A DNA stretch of 64,000 nt from Bacillus sp. FJAT-27225 (GTDB lineage: Bacteria; Bacillota; Bacilli; Bacillales; Cytobacillaceae), in the NCBI RefSeq assembly GCF_001685025.1, contig NZ_MAYU01000021.1, positions 806,001-870,000 of the forward strand. Direction: 5' to 3'. Both the position numbers and the translations under genes were made by a program. Of the stretch, positions 61,894-64,000 are shown one piece after another (position 1 is the stretch's first letter; each line of letters starts with the position of its first letter). The notes below the pieces were generated by a model. The model saw only the letters and a program-made list of their open reading frames with translations, was not told the origin of the DNA and ran no database searches.

Positions 61894-63351
61894 ATGGCAG
61901 GGTTTATTCGAATTGGATCTTTTATTATATCCTGGTTACCACACAAGGCGGAAGCATCGAATTTTTCTGTTCAAAATACTACAGTGCAATCAACAGGTGA
62001 TGATTACTCATTAGGTAGTGTACCTCGTAGTAAAAGAAAGATGGGATGGCTTAGTATAACAAATATTACGTTTGGTATTGCTACTGCTATATTTTACATT
62101 CAAATGGGCAGTGTCATGGCTCTACGATTTGGGGCAATGAATGCGATTATTTCTGCTGCTTATGCAATCGTTGTTGCCGGTATTTTAGGTACAATTATCG
62201 CGTACCTATCCGCTAAGTCGGGAATGAACGTAAACTTAATGTCCAGAGGTGGCGGATTCGGGTATATCGGTGCATCTTTAACTTCATTGATCTATGCAAC
62301 AAATTTTATTATGTATTGTGCACTTGAGGGAATGATCCTAGTTGCAGCAGTACATGCGTTTTTACCAGCTATTCCGGAGTGGATATGGATTCTAATCTTT
62401 GGAACATTGGTCATCCCCCTAAACTGGTTTGGAATTAAACAATTAGACAAACTGCAAAAATGGTCATTGCCATTATTTTTTATTTTTTTAATTGCAGCGA
62501 TCACGATGGCTTTCCTCACACCTTCTGTTTACGGAGGGACTTTTTGGACCTATATGCCGGATGGATTACAAGTTGGCGGAACAGCCCTATTATCCTGTAT
62601 TGGTATGCAACATGGAATTATGGGATTAACACCACTATTGGCGTCTGACTATGCACGCTTTTTAAAACCAAAAGATACGAAACTTGGGATGTTCGCGATT
62701 GGATTTGTCCCGCAAATTTTCTGTTTCGGTGTTATGGGTGGTTTAGGAATTTGGTTCGGTGTTCGTTTAGGTGAGGCAAATCCTGGGGTTTATATTGTAT
62801 TACTTCTTGGAGTTTGGGGAGCTTTATTTACAATGTTAACGCAAATCCGAATTAACGTGACAAATATTTATAGTGGTTCTTTATCTTTATCCACCTTTTT
62901 TGAAAATGTGGTTAAATATACACCCGGCAGACATTTCTGGGTAGTTGTTACAGGAGTATCTGCCATTGCTCTTATGCTTGGCAGGATTACAGACCATTTA
63001 GAATTATTATTGACCTTCCAAGGGGTCTTCTTAATGACATGGGCTACGATCTTGGTAGTAGATGCCATTGTTATTAAAAAGATCATGAAAATAGGCCCTG
63101 GTTATTATGAATATCGACAAGAAAATCTGTATAAATGGAATCCGGTTGGAGTTGCAGCCTTAATCATTGCAAGTGGTTTAGGAACAATAGCCGCAATAGG
63201 ATTTATGGGAGGATTCCTGAAAAGTACCGCTGCATTCTTCGCTTCTATACTGGCTGCAATACTTTCCGTTTTTCTTGCAAAATATACAAACGGTAAATAC
63301 TATGTTAAAAAGGAAGCTAGTGATATTGATAAGGAAGATTATATTCGTTAA
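61894..63351 (+). CDS. NCS1-family purine/cytosine permease, 485 aa
   Basis: About twelve hydrophobic helices with NCS1 features: ITFGIATAIFYIQMGSVMAL, SRGGGFGYIGASLTSLIYATNF, and GGTALLSCIGMQHGIMGLTPLLASDYARF. The family imports purines, cytosine, allantoin or hydantoins with H+ or Na+. The ATG at 61894 follows AAAGGGGTGA; the frame to 61876 has no such site. It is monocistronic; no purine riboswitch is seen upstream. Confidence 0.85.
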   Translation: MAGFIRIGSFIISWLPHKAEASNFSVQNTTVQSTGDDYSLGSVPRSKRKMGWLSITNITFGIATAIFYIQMGSVMALRFGAMNAIISAAYAIVVAGILGTIIAYLSAKSGMNVNLMSRGGGFGYIGASLTSLIYATNFIMYCALEGMILVAAVHAFLPAIPEWIWILIFGTLVIPLNWFGIKQLDKLQKWSLPLFFIFLIAAITMAFLTPSVYGGTFWTYMPDGLQVGGTALLSCIGMQHGIMGLTPLLASDYARFLKPKDTKLGMFAIGFVPQIFCFGVMGGLGIWFGVRLGEANPGVYIVLLLGVWGALFTMLTQIRINVTNIYSGSLSLSTFFENVVKYTPGRHFWVVVTGVSAIALMLGRITDHLELLLTFQGVFLMTWATILVVDAIVIKKIMKIGPGYYEYRQENLYKWNPVGVAALIIASGLGTIAAIGFMGGFLKSTAAFFASILAAILSVFLAKYTNGKYYVKKEASDIDKEDYIR

Positions 63352-63506
63352 TACAAGTACGTTTCAAGACTCTGGGACAAGCACTGTCTGACACAGCTGA
63401 AGTATGACTGAGACAAGATACGCTGTCCCTCCGTTCTGTTAAAATTCAAAACAATGCTTATCTCCCACCTTTTATTTACCCCTTAATCAGTATTGTAAAA
63501 AACCCC

Positions 63507-64000
63507 TTATTTAAGAAACGCACCCGTTAGATTATCTATATCTTCTAAAAAACCTATAACTAGATCCCTCAATTCGTTCGGATTAGTTAACATTAATAAA
63601 TGATCACTTTTCTTAATTTTAACTATCCGTTTAACTTTGTCTTTTAATTTTTTCAGCTCCCCATTAAAAAACAGTTGTACTTCTTCAGGTAAATAATTTT
63701 GGTCTGACAGTATGAGCATAGTGGGATACTGATTAAAGACTTCCAGATTTATTTCAAAATCAATTAAATCCCTGATTATGGCATTTAAGACATCATCTGA
63801 TGTTCGATGTCTATATATTCCATCATCATTCACATAGCATGATTCTAATGCTATCCTTATAAAATTTTCTAGTTCTTTTTCAAGGTAGATTCCTTGATTT
63901 TTTAACTTTATAAGATCGGCATTGATAAATTCCATTAATGACTCGTAATTACTGAATGGCTTAGAGGTAATAGGAGCTGTTGATAGATTCGGTAAATCAC
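63507..64000 (-). CDS. C-terminal part of a probable alpha/beta hydrolase (partial)
   Basis: The frame stays open to the window edge: upstream of the first ATG (63935) it continues without a stop (DLPNLSTAPITSKPFSNYESL), so the start lies outside. The end looks like an alpha/beta hydrolase: PTMLILSDQN in the acid position and KKSDHLLMLTNPNELRDLVIGFL at the catalytic His and last helix. The nucleophile elbow is not in view. Confidence 0.55.
   Translation of the reverse strand, partial: DLPNLSTAPITSKPFSNYESLMEFINADLIKLKNQGIYLEKELENFIRIALESCYVNDDGIYRHRTSDDVLNAIIRDLIDFEINLEVFNQYPTMLILSDQNYLPEEVQLFFNGELKKLKDKVKRIVKIKKSDHLLMLTNPNELRDLVIGFLEDIDNLTGAFLK

Overview
The window reads as chromosomal DNA of an endospore-former-type low-GC Firmicute of the family Bacillaceae (Bacillus/Neobacillus/Mesobacillus-like). 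The reasons are strong AGGAGG-type ribosome binding sites, many TTG and GTG starts, Bacillus-type gene families (MtnE/MtnU, MetNIQ behind an S-box, YpuA-like DUF1002, FbpA, DUF2294) and a GC-rich intergenic repeat common in Bacillaceae. The genus is inference. Most genes are ordinary metabolism or transport, separated by accessory or decayed stretches.

Layout. 1-3.3 kb: end of a cupin protein, an unknown protein, and an alpha/beta hydrolase preceded by a truncated GMC oxidoreductase. 3.5-5.5 kb: a STAND-type ATPase regulator. 5.6-8.6 kb: an AT-rich two-gene island (RES-domain protein plus PD-(D/E)xK-like protein) bracketed by a perfect 15-bp direct repeat. 8.8-14.2 kb: a molybdenum/formate locus (FdhF/YdeP oxidoreductase, DUF2294, OFA-family antiporter, FdhD); two of its genes share an unrecognised leader. 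14.2-23.5 kb: accessory DNA with a large serine recombinase, the wreck of a second one, tRNA-Val, a phage-type replication protein, a GIY-YIG-like protein, a cREC protein and unknown membrane proteins. 23.7-32.1 kb: a complete galactitol PTS-to-tagatose pathway with its own ptsHI and a divergent DeoR regulator/kinase pair. 32.2-37.2 kb: deaminase, a lone IS605-type TnpB, a decayed polysaccharide deacetylase and DUF1002. 37.4-38.9 kb: YedE-type transporter and a TusA-like protein.

39-50 kb: MFS transporter, three tandem 97-residue membrane proteins apparently starting at CTG, an RDD-like protein, an FbpA-like protein behind a degenerate SAM riboswitch, hairpin repeats, DinB, an S9 peptidase, a WGR-like protein and the mtnE/mtnU pair. 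50-54.6 kb: intact SAM-I riboswitch and metNIQ, then an iron-ADH-family dehydrogenase. 54.8-60.4 kb: PepSY protein, two-component system, SLC13 permease and glycerate kinase. 60.7-64 kb: IS110 relic, DJ-1 protein, NCS1 permease and a partial hydrolase.

The strongest leads for something undescribed are: (i) an in-frame TGA exactly at the catalytic Cys of the TusA-like CPxP motif (37570-37572), followed at a suitable distance by a SECIS-like hairpin; (ii) the repeat-bracketed RES/nuclease island, a candidate defence or toxin module; (iii) the shared AGCG-N2-CCTGCT-N5-CTAACC plus terminator leader of the formate genes; (iv) three tandem paralogues with conserved CTG starts.
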